From the NCBI GenBank assembly GCA_014874425.1, contig JACWAG010000378.1, positions 1 to 23,153 of the forward strand: a stretch of DNA of 23,153 bases, read 5' to 3'. The position numbers were made by a program, and so were the translations under genes. Positions 22,629-23,153 of the stretch are shown here, in pieces. Every line of letters begins with the position of its first letter. Positions within the stretch are counted from its first letter, which is position 1. The notes under the pieces are model-generated. The model ran no database searches and had not been told where the DNA came from. It was given only the letters and a program-made list of their open reading frames with translations. The stretch is from Syntrophaceae bacterium (GTDB lineage: Bacteria; Desulfobacterota; Desulfomonilia; Desulfomonilales; Desulfomonilaceae).

Positions 22629-23153
22629 TCAAGCTACGATCATTGTGCCTACCTTTTGACCAACCAACGCTCTTTTTATGTTCCCCTGAACATGAAGGTC
22701 AAGCACAATCGTGGGGATTAGGCGTCTCCCAAGAATTTCAACACTAGCAGCGTCAATCACTTTGAGTCGCCTTTGTATTACTTCATCGGAGCTTATGGAT
22801 TCAAATCGAGTTGCATCCGAATATTTCCTGGGGTCCTTGTCGTAAACACCATCAACCTGCGTGGCCTTGATCATAACTTCAGCCTGCATTTGGACCGCTC
22901 TCAATGCGGCGGCCGAATCAGTTGTAAAACAAGGGTTTCCAGTCCCTCCCGCGAAAATCACCACTTCATTTCGGCTCAAACAGGCCATCAGGTTTTCCCG
23001 AGAAAAGACATCAACGAACATTCCAACATCAAAAGATGACATGACCCGACAACCTTGTCCCTGGGCCTCCACTGCGGATTTCAGCGCAATAGCATTGATC
23101 ACTGTGGCGACCATTCCCATCTCATCACCAACCAGTGGAGCCGCTCCGATAGA
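22629..23153 (-). CDS. pyrH: UMP kinase, 5' end outside the window
   Basis: The frame is open to the window edge (Ser-Ile-Gly-Ala-Ala-Pro-Leu-Val-Gly-Asp-Glu-Met), so 174 residues of a ~240-residue protein are seen and the N-terminal P-loop part is missing. Family marks are GMVATVINAIALK, the VVIFAGGTGNPCFTTDSAAALRA region, VDGVYDKDP, LKVIDAAS and a C-terminal GNI..AL.G..VGTMI. Bacterial PyrH phosphorylates UMP to UDP and is typically a GTP-activated, UTP-inhibited hexamer. The segment after LKVIDAAS (VEILGRRLIP) is less typical than the usual ISLCMDN run. It heads the cluster continuing to frr. Confidence 0.96.
   Translation of the reverse strand, partial: SIGAAPLVGDEMGMVATVINAIALKSAVEAQGQGCRVMSSFDVGMFVDVFSRENLMACLSRNEVVIFAGGTGNPCFTTDSAAALRAVQMQAEVMIKATQVDGVYDKDPRKYSDATRFESISSDEVIQRRLKVIDAASVEILGRRLIPTIVLDLHVQGNIKRALVGQKVGTMIVA

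Overview
The window looks like chromosomal DNA from an anaerobic, deltaproteobacterial-type organism (Desulfobacterota; a Syntrophobacterales or Desulfomonile-like lineage is a guess). The basis is the gene content: acyl-CoA metabolism genes, a TAXI-type receptor, a secreted small Cache protein, and the order pyrH-frr-uppS-cdsA-dxr. I saw no tRNA or rRNA genes, insertion sequences, phage genes or CRISPR arrays. Genes are dense and both strands are used.

Layout. (1) 1-354 (+) is the tail of what is probably a polytopic membrane protein. (2) 474-3963 (-) carries an adenylate-forming acyl-CoA ligase, an acyl-CoA dehydrogenase and, further downstream, a secreted sCache protein. (3) Divergently, 4221-6492 (+) carries a TAXI-type receptor and a thiolase. 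The shared 257-bp control region holds a 20-bp palindrome next to a promoter candidate. Together (2) and (3) look like a small module for uptake, activation and beta-oxidation of an organic acid; the substrate is unknown. (4) 6567-7727 (+) is an FtsX/MacB-type permease without a visible ATPase, and 7738-8217 (-) is a secreted TPR protein. (5) 8419-11959 (+) is an apparent operon of a membrane SGNH-hydrolase-like protein, a PfkB-family kinase and a HAD phosphatase resembling COG4030/EhaR. (6) 11973-14734 (-) holds a three-part membrane protein (membrane region, rhodanese, PEMT/ICMT-like methyltransferase), ribosomal protein bS21 with a clear terminator and a long, possibly structured leader, and a divergent orotate-phosphoribosyltransferase-like protein. 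(7) 15008-17665 (+) is a two-gene unit: a Rossmann-plus-hotdog fusion and a DHH/DHHA1 phosphoesterase. (8) 17685-19131 (-) holds a 2-hydroxyacid dehydrogenase and a cysteine-containing lipoprotein. (9) 19239-23153 (-) is the housekeeping cluster pyrH (cut by the window edge), frr, uppS, cdsA, dxr, covering UMP phosphorylation, ribosome recycling, undecaprenyl-PP synthesis, CDP-diacylglycerol synthesis and the first committed step of the MEP pathway.

No complete, obviously new defence or mobile system is visible. The parts that most deserve a second look are the Rossmann-hotdog fusion with degenerate catalytic motifs, the PRPP-loop variant of the PyrE-like protein, the rhodanese-methyltransferase fusion, the kinase/HAD operon, the leader upstream of rpsU, and the palindrome between the divergent acyl-CoA operons. 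All functional calls rest on motif recognition by eye. No alignments, structure predictions or database searches were run.
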